Assembly: GCA_036250195.1 (NCBI GenBank)
Contig: JAVHZZ010000003.1
Span: 337,104,375-337,168,374 of the forward strand
Source: Mixophyes australis
Taxonomy: Eukaryota > Chordata > Amphibia > Anura > Limnodynastidae
Reading direction: 5' to 3'
Length of the DNA: 64,000 bases
Below, one piece after another: positions 20,478 through 31,745 of this stretch. Each line of letters starts with the position of its first letter. Within the stretch, counting starts at the first letter, position 1. The translations under genes and the position numbers were made by a program. The notes beneath the pieces were generated by a model that was not told the DNA's origin, did not search any database, and was given only the letters and a program-made list of their open reading frames with translations.

Positions 20478-21979
20478 ATAGTTATCTCTGAAGCCACTTG
20501 CTAAACTGTGTTTCTTTCTGTAACTATGTATGATAGCTCAAGATACCCAGTATTCCTTGTGGGATAACACTGGCTACATCAGTAAGATCATAGGCTGAGC
20601 ATCATGATAATTCAGTAATAGTACTAGTAACTATTGCTCATTCCTGGGCATGCTTTTCAGTCAACGTGTTAATTAATGCATTGTGGTACCTAGATTTAAG
20701 TAATCATATTTTCTTTACTTCTATATTTTCTCTACAATTATCCCATCTACAAAAGTCAACTCATGCTGACCCATACATTGCAACAATCCAGAGTTGCTTA
20801 AACATAGCAATTAGCTTCCAGCAGCTTTGCGGTGCTACTCAAGAAATCACACATCGCTTCCTGTTGAGACTTCAACATCCCCTCTTGCACTTAATTATGT
20901 ATATGGTGTGCTGCATTTTGTGGCATATTGTTCTAACCTTTCAAAAACAAACATATTTCATATTACATTATTGCCCAAAAAATTTAAGTGGACAGAATTC
21001 TTCAAATACATTGAATTTCTGACACAAAGAGCTTACTATCTAATTTTACTGTGTTGAAGATAAATTGACTTGTATATCAGCATATGGAGCTGCCTGAGAA
21101 CTTGAAGTTGACAGCTACACCTTCCATCAATGTACTCATGGGTATTGTCAAAGAAGAATATGTGTCTCCTAGCAATTATGTAGTGTTGTTCATTTGTTCA
21201 TTGAGTAGGGTGCGGACTGTGTACTTCAGTACATGGTGGGGGCTGGATTCTATTAAAAAGAGAATTTCTCATTAGAGAGATTAAAGGAAAGGTTTGATCG
21301 GTTTGAGCTGGAGAAAATGAATGTTGACTACTAAGTAAAACGCTTGTCTTATAGCTTTTGGTGCAGACCTTCACTCGTGCTGACATCATCTTCATAAGCA
21401 GCCATGTTTCCATATGAATTGCTTGATTTCCTCTCTGGGGTAATAGACTTAAAAGTAAAAGTGTCAAAAGAGTATATTTAGCTCTGGCCAATATATTCAG
21501 TGGACCGAGCTTCTGTGACGTAAGTGACCATGACACATAAGAAAGAAATATCTGACATCTAAGCAGTAAGCAATTATTTGCAAAATCATTTTAAAGTAAT
21601 GTCTATCACACACCCAGTGTAAGATAATAGGGGGACACTATCTGCTTTATTTATCAAAGAGTGACAAGCCCTATTAGCTTTGAAAATGTTTTTTTTTTTG
21701 CTTGCAATAGGGCTCATTATTACACTGCCCTAAACATCGAAGGGGTTACCTCCATCAGGGTTAAGTTCCTGTGCAAAGGGGATGCCTATCTGTCAAGTAT
21801 TGTGGCAGTACTTGTGCCATTGTGATACCTGTTCTGTTAATTCCATCTGAGGATGGTGTTACCACAACTAAGAATAAAGGATTTTTTAAATGCAGTACTG
21901 GTTAAAAAATGTTTTATTTAATAAAAATAAATAAAAGACTGTTTATTGATTTATGTTAAAAAAACCATTATATATAAGT
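20478..21979. other. No recognised gene
   Basis: AT-rich intergenic-type DNA. Frames of 60-118 codons at 20666-21536 show no recognisable domain and look fortuitous. Confidence 0.4.
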
Positions 21980-22272
21980 CAGCGGTTCCCAAAGTGTGCG
22001 TCGCGGTGCCCAGGGGTGCCTTGGCCAGGAAAAAAAAAAGAAAAAATTAGCAATCCGGCAGTGCCCGGGACCCAGCATCCTCCTCCCTCCTCGCTTCTCA
22101 CTGAATGTCAGGCGTGACTGTAATCACCTCTGACATATTCAGTGAGGAGCTGTAGGAGAGCCACCGGATTGGTAAGAAGACAAAAGAGAAGACAGAAGAA
22201 ATAGAAGAAAGAAAGCCAAGTATAGTAAGTAAAGAAAAGTAGGGGAAACAGCAATCGAGGGGCAAAATAATT

Positions 22273-22785
22273 AAGGGGGGACAGAGTGAGGATGAAGGGG
22301 CACAGAGTGTGAGGATAAAGGGGCACAGAGTGTGAGGATGAAGGGGCACAGAGCATGAGGATGAAGGGGCACAGAGAGGATGAAGGGGCACAGAGCGTGA
22401 GGATGAAGGGGCACAGAGAGGATGAAGGGGCACAGAGTGTGAGGATGAAGGGGCACAGAGAGGATGAAGGGGCACAGAGCATTAGGATGAAGGGGCACAG
22501 AGTGTGGGATAGAAGGGGCACAGAGTGTGGGGATGAAGGGGCACAGAGTGGGGGGATGGAGGGGCACAGAGTGGGGGGATGAAGGGGCACAGAGCGTGGG
22601 GATGAAGGGACACAGAGCGTGAGGATAAAGGGGCACAGAGCGTGAGGATAAAGGGGCACAGAGTGTGAGGATGAAGGGGCACAGAGTGTGGGGATAAAGG
22701 GGCACAGAGCGTGGGGATGAAGGGACACAGAGCGTGAGGATGAAGGGGCACAGAGCGTGAGGATGAAGGGGTACACAATGTGATG
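22273..22785 (+). repeat. Minisatellite, ~23-bp unit (part 1)
   Basis: Units of GAGGATGAAGGGGCACAGAG plus CGT or TGT, with a shorter 19-bp variant. It accounts for the Pro/Leu/Cys-rich frames on the minus strand (up to 250 codons), which I do not regard as genes. It continues beyond the inserted MITE at 22968. Confidence 0.95.
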
Positions 22786-22793
22786 GTGAAGGG

Positions 22794-22959
22794 CAGAGCC
22801 GTAACTTAGAATTCTAGTGCCCTGGGCGAGAAAGAAAAATGCCGCCCCCCTAGCCCTCAATTTTAACCAAATTAACCTAAAATATTCCTAAATTGCGCCC
22901 CCCTTCAGCGTTGCGCCCTGGGCGGTCGCCCCTGTCGCACAGCCCTAGTTACGGCCCTG
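22794..22959. mobile_element. 166-bp hAT-like MITE inside the minisatellite
   Basis: Ends CAGAGCCGTAACT and AGTTACGGCCCTG are inverted repeats with one mismatch. It is flanked by 8-bp duplications GTGAAGGG (22786-22793 and 22960-22967). The interior has paired GCCCTGGGCG blocks. The flank is part of the minisatellite unit, so the duplication could partly be unit sequence, but the unit is interrupted exactly there. Confidence 0.8.
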
Positions 22960-22967
22960 GTGAAGGG

Positions 22968-23135
22968 GCACACAGTGTGATGGTGAAGGGGCACACAGTG
23001 TGATGATGAAGGGGCACACAGTGTGATAGTGAAGGGACACACAGTATGGGGATGAAGGGGCACAGTGTGGGGACGAAGGGCACAGTGTGAAGATGAAGGG
23101 GCACAGTGTAAAGTTGAAGGGACACAGTGTGATGA
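22968..23135 (+). repeat. Minisatellite, ~23-bp unit (part 2)
   Basis: Continuation of the same array after the inserted MITE, with the variant unit GTGATGGTGAAGGGGCACAC. The units are more diverged than in part 1, as expected for array edges. Confidence 0.9.
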
Positions 23136-23441
23136 TTGTTGTACATGTTGTATTTTGTTTAATCTTATTCCTCTTTATATTAGCTATAAATTTTTATTTC
23201 ACAGAAATATAATTGAAAAAAATGTATAAAAATATTATTTTCCCTTGGATTTATGTGTATTATTTTTGCAAACAACTTACTAAGTATTTCAATCCTTACT
23301 TAAATACTTATTACGTTATTTGGACCCAAGCACTTATAAAACAGGACTGCTCGGTAATTATTTTGGAGAGGTGTCTTGAAAAAATTATGGAGACTCTAAG
23401 GGTGCCCAAACTGAAAACGTTTGGGAACCACTGATATAAGT

Positions 23442-25017
23442 TATATGTTATATGTAATGTTGTTTATGTTTGTGTACTTTTCAACCATTTATTTATTTTT
23501 GGTATGGCAACATATATATCTGAGAATATCTCTATGTAAAGCACTCTGAGTGGTCATTTATGAATCTGTTACGGACTTAGCTCTCCTCCGTTCCAGCACC
23601 GCCCTGTCTGTTGTCGGAAGCCGCACTTCTGTTTCGGCAGTCACATGACCGCAACTCGGGAGGGGGAATTTGAATCTTACCTGGGTATTTAATCTTCACT
23701 CTGACACCTCATCAACTATGTTACTATGTTACTATGTAATAATGAACTGCAAAGCAAGTTTAGCTCTCCCCTGTTTTATAGATTAAAAAATCTTCTGTAA
23801 CCTTTAGGATACATTAATCAGAATATTGGAGTTTGCTCGAACATACAGGGTAGAGGTAGAGGTGCTCAATCTCAGGCCTCAAGAGTTACCAACAGTTCAT
23901 ATTTTCAGGATTTCTTTAATCATAAACAGGTGAGCTAATCTATCAGTTATTATCCCACTTGATTCTACAGACAGAAATCCTGAACACATGACCTGTTGGA
24001 AGCTTTTGAAGACAGGTTTGAGCATCTCAGATATATAGAGAGAGGCTGTATATTGAAGGTATATTTATTTTCAAGTTACACAGAAACTGCTAGATGACCA
24101 ATAGCAGTGCAGGGTGCTAACACATTATAAAATAATAACTTGTAGCTCATTTGTGGGACAGCCACATCATATTACACTATCCTTGCTAAATTCACTACAG
24201 AGTAAAGAGCAAGGAGATTTATTGCCCGAGGAAGCAAAAATCAATGCTGTACAATTCAAAAAACATGTTTATATCATCTGTAAAAAGACATAACTCCACT
24301 CGCAGATTATAAGTAATATCGCTAATGAGTACTTGAAAAAATCAGGACCTAAGTGCAAGGATTCAACACTAGCTCCAGATAACAGTTGTCAGAAAGCAAT
24401 TACTGTGAGGATTCACAACACTAGCTCCAGATGACAGCTGTCAGAAAGCAATTACTGTGAGGATTCACAACACTAGCTCCAGATGACAGCTGTCAGAAAA
24501 CAATTCACAATGCAGCTACAAACACTAGCAATCTAGCTAGTCACATCACCTGCGCTACTGCACAGCTTTCCTTACTCTGCATTCAGCGCTTCAGTGAACA
24601 GGTCAAGTCAATAGGTCAAGTCAATCAGAACAATTTATCTATGTGTAGCCTTTATAAGTCCCTCAGCTCTACCACACCTTTGCAGGAGCAATGTTTTGTT
24701 TTGGCTTCCTCTGCTTGTGCATTGAAGAAGCCTTTTTTTATTTGACTGTACCTCATGATTCTACCTTCTCCAATGCTTCGACCTCAACTTCATTTTCCAC
24801 TATTCTACCTTCTGCAATCCTTTGACTTCAGCATGCACCTCACTACCAGTCGTCTCAGGACTGAGTGGCTTGTCTGGACTTGGTGTATCTCTGATAGCCC
24901 AGCTAAATGGTCCTTTTCCTGGGATCTGCCAACACTGTGAACACTAGGACTGATCCCTGATGTATATCATTGGTCACCAGTTCTACCTCTGAGCTTACAC
25001 CAATGACTATAACACTG
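23442..25017. other. No gene; LTR-like piece and short tandem repeat
   Basis: Mostly AT-rich. At 23567-23725 a GC-richer piece beginning TGTTACGGACTTAGCTCTCC and ending near a TTTAAT box resembles the start of a retroviral-type or gypsy-type LTR, but no partner end is seen. A short tandem repeat (24358-24510) is listed separately. Confidence 0.3.
24358..24510 (+). repeat. ~52-bp tandem repeat, about 3 copies
   Basis: The unit contains CACTAGCTCCAGATGACAGC then TGTCAGAAAGCAATTACTGT. Starts lie near 24359, 24409 and 24461; the last copy is partial. Confidence 0.85.
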
Positions 25018-25254
25018 TCATCTGTCCTTCAGCCTAATGTTTATCCACTCTATCTTTGAGTCAAGTCCAATGATTTTCAGTTTCTGAATTAATTTATTGA
25101 GGGATACTGTATCATTGGCTTTGCTAAAATATAAATAAGCTATATACACTGATCTACCCTGATCTATCACTTTAGTCACAGAGTGAAAAAAATCCAATTG
25201 ATTTATTTGACATGATCTCCCAGCGGCAAACCAGTGCTGACTTGAATCTTGCAA
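25018..25254 (-). pseudogene. CR1-like LINE reverse transcriptase fragment
   Basis: The minus-strand frame reads QHWFAAGRSC, FFHSVTKVIDQGRSV, IAYLYFSKANDTVS and LIQKLKIIGLDSKI. This matches reverse transcriptase motifs 2 to A of CR1/Jockey-type LINEs (QHGFR.GRSC...LDFSKAFDTV). The catalytic Asp of motif A is Tyr here (YLYFSKAND), so the fragment is dead. A possible N-terminal-side piece of a similar element lies at 29440-29720 on the same strand. Confidence 0.7.
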
Positions 25255-25354
25255 CTTGCTTTATTCTAAATAGTCAACAAATCTTGTTTTTAAATGATTT
25301 CTTTTATTTTCCTACTATTGATATTATAATATTTTTGCTGAACTCTGCATCGTA

Positions 25355-26390
25355 ATGCCGATGTTTCCTCCTGACCTCCGGCCAATGTTTCCTCCTGACC
25401 TCCGGCCGATGTTTGCTCCTGACCTCCGGCCAATGTTTCCTCCTGATCTCCGGCCGTTGTTTCCTCCTGACCTCCGGCCGATGTTTCCTCCTGACCTCCT
25501 GCCAATGTTTCCTCCTGACCTCCTGCCGATGTTTCCTCCTGACCTCCTGACAATGTTTTCTCCTGACCTCCTGCCGATGTTTCCTCCTGACCTCCTGCCG
25601 ATGTTTCCTCCTGACCTCCGGCCGATGTTTTCTCCTGACCTCCTGCCGATGTTTCCTCCTGACCTCCTGCCGATGTTTTCTCCTGACCTCCTGCCGATGT
25701 TTCCTCCTGACCTCCGGCCGATGTTTCCTCCTGACCTCCTGCCGATGTTTCCACCTGATCTCTGGCTGATGTTTCCTCCTGACCTTCTGCCGATGTTTCC
25801 TCCTGACCTCCTGCCGATGTTTCCTCCTGACCTCCTGCCGATGTTTCCTCCTGACCTCCTGACGATGTTTTCTCCTGACCTCCTGCCGATGTTTCCTCCT
25901 GACCTCCTGCCGATGTTTCCTCCTGACCTCCGGCCGATGTTTTCTCCTGACCTCCGGCCGATGTTTCCTCCTGACCTCCTGCCGATGTTTTCTCCTGACC
26001 TCCTGCCGATGTTTCCTCCTGACCTCCGGCCGATGTTTCCTCCTGACCTCCTGCCGATGTTTCCACCTGATCTCTGGCTGATGTTTCCTCCTGACCTCCG
26101 GCTGATGTTTCCTCCTGACCTCTGGCCGATGTTTCCTCCTGACCTCCGGCCGATGTTTCCTCCTGACCTCCGGCCGATATTTCCTCCTGACCTCCGGCCG
26201 ATGTTTCCTCCTGACCTCCTGCCGATGTTTCCTCCTGACCTCCGGCCGATGTTTCCTCCTGACCTCCGGCCGATGTTTCCTCCTGACCTACGGCCGATGT
26301 TTCCTCCTGACCTCCGGCCGATGTTTCCTCCTGACCTACGGCCGATGTTTCCTCCTGACCTCCGGCCGATGTTTCCTCCTGCTTCTTCTG
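25355..26390. repeat. 24-bp minisatellite, about 43 copies
   Basis: The unit is CCTCCTGACCTCCGGCCGAT plus GTTT with recurrent variants (CTCCTGCC, TTTTCT). Because 24 is a multiple of 3 and the unit lacks stops in several frames, frames of 361-423 codons open on both strands (for example GGQEETSA repeats on the minus strand). None resembles a known protein, and open frames on both strands argue against coding. Confidence 0.95.
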
Positions 26391-26769
26391 AGCACATGCA
26401 GATGGTGCATGCGCCCACGGTGCATGCCCAGACGCGCTGAAGAGATGATTCCAGTTCGCTCTGCTCCTTTCAGAGCAGAGCGGTATGGTCAGGAGATAAT
26501 GCATGGGCCTCCGGGTGTATGTGTTCTCCTGCAGGTGCCTCAGAGGGGGGGTCACTGGCATTACTGGGCCTTCCTAACCTCCCGTCTCCATTTTGGTCAT
26601 AACCTGCACCCACAGTACTTCCATCAATGTTCCCTACCTCTTTTTTTGTGCCGTGAAACTATATTTGCCATTCTCAACTGGAATTATATCTGTTAGACAG
26701 TATTAGCTAAAAAAAATTGGTTAATGGCACTGCAATCACTAGTTATGTTAATACTGTTAGATGTTTATT
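26391..26769. other. No recognised feature
   Basis: Flank of the minisatellite followed by AT-rich DNA; nothing supported. Confidence 0.4.
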
Positions 26770-27457
26770 TTGATTTTTGATTTTTTTTATTATCAATAAT
26801 TTTTATTGAGAAAATTTATTAAACATTATGGGTACAGAAAATAAAGAAGAGAAGGGACAGGGTAACAAACAGTGGGGGTGTAAACGGGAAACAAAACATA
26901 CAGTGTAGACAAATGTTAAAATTTTAGCAAATTATGCACATTACAGAACAAGCAAATAATCAAGTAACAAATATAAACCATATACATTATTAAGCTTGTG
27001 GAGATTCGTTTGGGCAAAAAAGTTGGAGGTCAAATACATTATCAGAATCTGGTGTCATTGAAACCTCCCATTCAGTAACATATTCATGCCAAGGAGACCG
27101 TTTTACAATAATAGAGGGGGTTGAGGCTGAGTGAGACATACCCAGGGTTTTCCTGTGAAAACTCAACTGAGGATGTCTCCAGTTTTGGGCTATGGCTGCC
27201 CTGTTTGCGTTGATAATGTGACCTAGTTTATATCTAGCATTTTGGGTATTTGCTCAGAGTAACCGTGTAGGAGTGCGACCTCTGGTGAGAGGTACACATT
27301 TATGTTGAGAACTGTATTAATCAAGTTGAAAACAACCTGCCAAAGAGGACAAATCACTGGACAATTCCAGAAAATTTGTACCCGCCTTATTACACTGACA
27401 CCTACACTATTTTGATTATTTAAGCCACTTTTTGTGTTGTCCAGTTTGAGATAGTCA
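26770..27457 (-). pseudogene. L1/Tx1-like LINE, ORF2 C-terminus and 3' end
   Basis: The minus strand reads VQIFWNCPVICPLWQVVF, then YLSPEVALLHGY and a frame-shifted INAGRAAIAQNWRHP and WHEYVTEWEV. This is the pattern of the last 150-200 residues of L1-clade ORF2 (HxWWxCPxIxPFW...LLHLYPDxLPK...ARAAIAQLWK...WHEFVTDGE). The 3' end at about 26770-26800 has minus-strand CTCAATAAAAATT, an AATAAA signal followed by an A-rich tail. It parallels 42225-42770. It is truncated and frameshifted, and a hAT element inserted at its 5' side (27458). Confidence 0.7.
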
Positions 27458-28039
27458 CAGGGGCGGATTGGGAACATAAAGTGGCCCTGGAAAAAAATCT
27501 GAAAGTGGCCTCATGTGGGCGGGACCAAATCAAGTGTAGGCAGGGTAACCACAAAAGAGGCAGGATTAATACAAAGTTGATTATGCCATCAGAGGGGTGA
27601 ATATTGCTAAACTGCCCATTGCATACCACCAGTGTTCCAACATTCCCACTCATGGGACAGAGCCCTAAATCAGGACTGTCCCGCTGAAATTGGGACACAG
27701 TTGGGAGGTATATTTATTGGTATACCCAGCTAATGGCTGCCTCCTCTGTGTACGAGTGATGGGTACACTAATGCATAGAAAGTAGCACAAAATAAGCAAC
27801 TAAATTTAGCAGTAGCAACCCAGTAACAGAAAATGTCAATATACATATTCATGTTTATTTAATAACATGTTGCAGAGGAACTGCCAATATAGAAAAATAC
27901 AGTTGGCAGACTGTCCTGCTCTCTCCTACCTGTTCTTGTTGCTTTCCCTACCTGTGGTTGCTGGTGTCTCTTGATTAGTTGCCTGGATCCTGGAATGCTG
28001 GGAGCCCTATTTGGGAAAAAAATGAGTACATGAAATTTA

Positions 28040-28740
28040 GAAAACTCCAACAAGCTCTGGTGTTAAATCAAAAGCATCCACATTTAATAAATAGGCTTCC
28101 CTCCAGCCCCAACATTAAAATGCTAGAATTCACATTTAATAAATAAACCTATTTCCCTCCCTCCAAACAGCAATTAATTAATAGCATTTACACTTAATAA
28201 ATATAACCATTTCCTACGACCATGCCGGCATTAAATAATTCATATTCATATTTAATAAATAGCCCTCTTCCCAAACTCAGTCCCACATTCAATTAATAGC
28301 CCCAAACCACCCCACTATTAAATTACAGGTCCCTTCACCTCACCTTAAATTGATAGGCTTCACTATTAAATTAAATAGCACCACCATAACCCCACAAATA
28401 AATTAATAGCACCCACCATTATATAATTAGCTCCAACCTGCAGTCCACCATTAAATTACTAGCCTACCTCCCACCCAAATTAAAGTAGAGAACGTCCACA
28501 GCCCCAGCAATAAATTAATAGCATTTACGTTTAATAAATATACCTATTTCCCGCAACCATCACTGGCATTAAATAATTCAAATTCCATTTAGTAAATAGA
28601 CCTCATTCTTCCCAAACTCACCACCACATTCAATTAATAGCCCCCAAACCATCCCATCTTAAATATGCCCTGCGTTTAAATTAAGTTGCCCCGCCATCAC
28701 TCCACAAACAAAAGTGCACCCATTAATTAGCCACCACCTA
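28040..28740. repeat. Degenerate ~337-bp tandem duplication
   Basis: The block AATAGCATTTAC...TAATAAATAT...GGCATTAAATAATTCA...CACATTCAATTAATAGCCCC occurs at about 28169-28320 and again at about 28506-28660. Shorter ACATTTAATAAATA-type repeats occur throughout. Non-coding. Confidence 0.6.
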
Positions 28741-28744
28741 CCTC

Positions 28745-29150
28745 ACACCCATATTACAATGCCACAACCCTTTGCCAACACAAGTCCCCTCTGCCAACAA
28801 ACACCATTGCCACAAGCCCCCTTTGCCAACACACACTATTGCCACAAGCCCCCTTTGCCAACACACACCATTGCCATCAACCTCCCCCTGCAGCCTTCAC
28901 ACACATTGCCATCAGCACCCCTCTGCTGCCTTCACACACACACACATTGCCATCAGCCCCCCCCTGCTGCCTTCACACACACACTGGAATCAGCTCTCCC
29001 TCTGCTCACACACACACACATTGGAATCAGCCCCCCCTCCGCTCATACACACACTGGAATCAGCCCCCCTCCCCTCTCTCACACACACTGGAATCAGCCC
29101 CCCCTCCGCTCGCTCGCTCGCACACACGCATGCACACACACACTACCATA
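28745..29150 (+). repeat. CACA-rich minisatellite
   Basis: Imperfect units such as ATTGCCACAAGCCCCCTTTG and CACACACTGGAATCAGCCCC. Three overlapping Pro/His/Thr-rich frames of 145-178 codons are by-products of the repeat. Confidence 0.8.
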
Positions 29151-29439
29151 AGCCCTCCCCCTGCCGCTGCGCTCACACTTACCTTTCAGCCGCTTCAAGC
29201 TGCGCTTCTCTGCTCACATGGGACGACACCTGTCACATGGTGCGCGTCCCATGTGATATCCAGTTCTTGTGGGATAGGTCGCTCACAGGTGAGGCTTGTT
29301 CAAAATAAAGAAAAAAAAATCAACAGAAAAAGAAAAACAGACAGGCGGCCTCATTAGGTCATCGGCCTACCGGGAAAGCTACTGGTAAGGCCTATGACCA
29401 ATCCGCCCCTGGATAGTCTATTTATAAGTTTAACTTGCA

Positions 29440-29720
29440 TTCAAGAAACACCGCTTCTATAGTAAATATATTTGTGTCTGCAAGTAGAACATACCTTACT
29501 CCTCTAGTGTAAGTGACCTCTTTGAATTTTCAACAGTAAATACAGAGGAAAAATAGATATATAGGAAGTATGTAATTCCTTTGTTTCCTTCAATTTATCC
29601 ACATCTTCAGTTTTTAGCCTTAGGTCCTCACTTTGCTTTTTCCTTTAATCAATGTATCTAAAGAATGTTCTGTCGCCCTTTTTTAATGTGTTCTGTTTGC
29701 GTTTTAGCATGTTTTATTGT
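29440..29720 (-). pseudogene. CR1-like LINE fragment (between EN and RT)
   Basis: The minus strand reads KKGDRTFFRYID, a stop, RKKQSEDLRLKTEDVD, then LHTSYISIFPLYLLLKIQRG with frameshifts. This resembles the FFxYIxxK...L...DKEMAELLNxYFASVFTVEN segment preceding the reverse transcriptase in CR1-like LINEs. It is badly decayed. It could be the upstream part of the fragment at 25018-25254, separated by later insertions. Confidence 0.45.
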
Positions 29721-30364
29721 CTGTTTACTCTTTTATACTAGCTTTGTATGCATTTTTTATACTCTAATTGGGTCTGTCTATATCAGTTACATGCAGTTTC
29801 CTTAGATTTTACTAAGTTCTGTTGTAATTTGTAAAGCATTTTTAGTTCATTCCACTGTCCTTGCACCCCACCTATTAATACCCATATAACTGTAATTTCA
29901 AGTTTATGAAAGATTAATGCAGCACTTCATATAATTCACCTGAACATCTTAAAACAGTTTAATATCAGGCTTTGTCATTAAACAGCACACTGAGGTGTCA
30001 TCAGGACTGCCCTGAATGATAAGTTATTTTTATACAGCTAGTGGAACTACTCAGATATGTTGCCAAGTTTATTCTACCACTTCTAATGCTTATAGGAATA
30101 CCTATTATTGTACTGTATAAGAGTGTATGCCATAATAAATTAGTATAATAGTATAATAAATTAATTTCAATTAATGCAAAGAACATGTGATTACATGCAA
30201 TAACGTCAGCTTAGGGACAGCTAAAGCTAATGTTAGAGCATGTCAACACTTCTATGGTTGTTAATAAACTCAGAGTCTCTCCCTACTCTATGGAAATTCT
30301 GGAGACAGCCTCAACATGGTTTCTGGGAAGGTGCAATCATTCTTTTATTTATTCTTTCTTAAAC
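29721..30364. other. No recognised feature
   Basis: AT-rich DNA, possibly the decayed 5' continuation of the CR1-like fragment; no readable motif. Confidence 0.35.
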
Positions 30365-31125
30365 TGCGGCCCATCATTACTGTCCCTCTCATCACACTGT
30401 GCCCTCCTTTATCATTACACTGCATCACACTGCGGCCCCTCATTACTGTCCCTCTCATCACACTGTGCCCTCCTTTATCATTACACTGCATCACACTGCG
30501 GCCCCTGATTACTGTCCCTCTCATCACACTGTGCCCTCCTTTATCATTACACTGCATCACACTGCGGCCCCTCATTACTGTCCCTCTCATCATACTGTGC
30601 CCTCCTTTATCATTACACTGCATCACACTGCGGCCCCTCATTACTGTCCCTCTTATCACACTGTGCCCTCCTTTATCATTACACTGCATCACACTGCGGC
30701 CCCTCATTATTGTCCCTCTCATCACACTGCCCTCCTTTATCATTACACTGCATCACACTGCGGCCCCTCATTATTGTCCCTCTCATCACACTGCCCTCCT
30801 TTATCATTACACTACATCACACTGCGGCCCCTCATTACTGTCCCTCTCATCACACTGTGCCCTCCTTTATCATTACACTGCATCACACTGTGGCCCCTCA
30901 TTACTGTCCCTCTCATCACACTGTGTCCTCCTTTATCATTACACTGCATCACACTGCGGCCCCTCATTACTGTCCCTCTCATCACACTGTCCCCTCCTTT
31001 ATCATTACACTGCATCACACTGCGGCCCCTCATTACTGTCCCTCTCATCACACTGTGCCCTCCTTTATCATTACACTGCATCACATTGCAGCCCCTCATT
31101 ACTGTCCCTCTCATCACACTCATTA
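30365..31125 (+). repeat. 66-bp minisatellite, about 11 copies
   Basis: The unit includes CACTGCGGCCCCTCATTACT, GTCCCTCTCATCACACTGTG and CCCTCCTTTATCATTACACT. Spacing is 66 bp (for example 30431 to 30497), with a few 63-bp copies lacking TGTGC. Since 66 is divisible by 3, open frames of up to 298 codons appear on both strands; these are not genes. Confidence 0.95.
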
Positions 31126-31544
31126 ATCATAATTAACAAGTCAAGAAGCTGCAGTTCACTGGCCCCTCACACACATATAATGTATATACACTGGCCCCTC
31201 ACACACACATAATATATATACACCGGCCCCACACACAGATAATATATAGATAATATAACATAATTTTACTTACCTATCCATTGCCTTTTTTTTCTCTTTT
31301 TTTGTTCTTCTTGTCTTGCTTTCTTCTACATCGCGCTACCGCTGCTCCCCTCTGCTCCTCGCTGAATCCTCACTGAATTGTTGGACAGTTGGAGAGAGGA
31401 GGTGAGGAGACTGCCGGGAGCCGTTGCGCTGTCATGTGACTTTTTTTTTTCTTTCTCTTATCTCGGACGCGATTTTATTCAACATGCCGTTGGACAGAGG
31501 GGGATGGCAGTCTACCCCGCTCACCATTGGCTCTGGTGGGTCCC

Positions 31545-31586
31545 TAGGCAGTTGCCTAGGCTGCCTAGCGGTAAATCCAGCCCTGC
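31545..31586. mobile_element. Single hAT-type terminus (remnant)
   Basis: GGCTGCCTAGCGGTAAATCCAGCCCTG-type end; inverted it reads CAGGGCTGGATTTACC, a common hAT terminus. The opposite end is not found, so the element is incomplete. It may include the T-rich and GC-rich sequence from about 31250, and possibly the 66-bp array. Confidence 0.4.
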
Positions 31587-31605
31587 CAACCACACACACA
31601 AGCGT

Positions 31606-31745
31606 TCATTTTGACAGAAGCCAATTAACCTATCAGTTTGCCTTTTGGATCGTGGGAAGAAACCAAAGCACCCAGAGGAAACCATACAAACATGGAGAGA
31701 AAATACAACTCCATGCATATAAGGACCTGGTCGGAAAGGCCTGTG
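31606..31745 (-). repeat. L2-type repeat fragment (inverted)
   Basis: AGCCAATTAACCTATCAGTT, GGATCGTGGGAAGAAACCAA and CACCCAGAGGAAACC match the central part of the inverted copy at 32841-33185. Diverged, both ends missing. Confidence 0.55.

Larger units (their letters stand above)
21980..23433. mobile_element. 1.45-kb hAT-Charlie-like non-autonomous element
   Basis: Terminal inverted repeats CAGCGGTTCCCAAAGTG (left) and, inverted from the right, CAGTGGTTCCCAAACGTTTT. It is flanked by a perfect 8-bp duplication ATATAAGT (21972-21979 and 23434-23441). The CAGnGGTTCCCAAA end is characteristic of the Charlie branch of hAT. There is no transposase; the interior is mostly a minisatellite, which itself contains a MITE at 22794-22959. 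Confidence 0.9.
27458..29411. mobile_element. 1.95-kb non-autonomous hAT-like element
   Basis: Ends CAGGGGCGGATTGGG and CCAATCCGCCCCTG are inverted repeats. Flanks are GATAGTCA (27450-27457) and GATAGTCT (29412-29419), an 8-bp duplication with one mismatch. There is no transposase. The interior holds a fragment of another MITE (27620-27712, GGACTGTCCCGCTGAAATTG), AT-rich degenerate repeats and a CACA-rich array. Confidence 0.85.

Noticed and set aside
22108..22860. 250-codon Cys/Pro/Leu repeat protein
   Set aside because: It is produced by the 23-bp array; several frames are open, and the MITE insertion at 22794 shows the region is non-coding repeat.
25290..26561. 423-codon frame with GGQEETSA repeats as a gene
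   Set aside because: It is the 24-bp minisatellite read in one frame. The opposite strand (361 codons) and a second minus-strand frame (364 codons) are equally open, and the non-repeat ends show no domain or signal.
30316..31212. 298-codon His/Leu/Cys-rich frame as a membrane protein
   Set aside because: It follows a 66-bp tandem repeat; three other frames of 100-245 codons are open over the same DNA.
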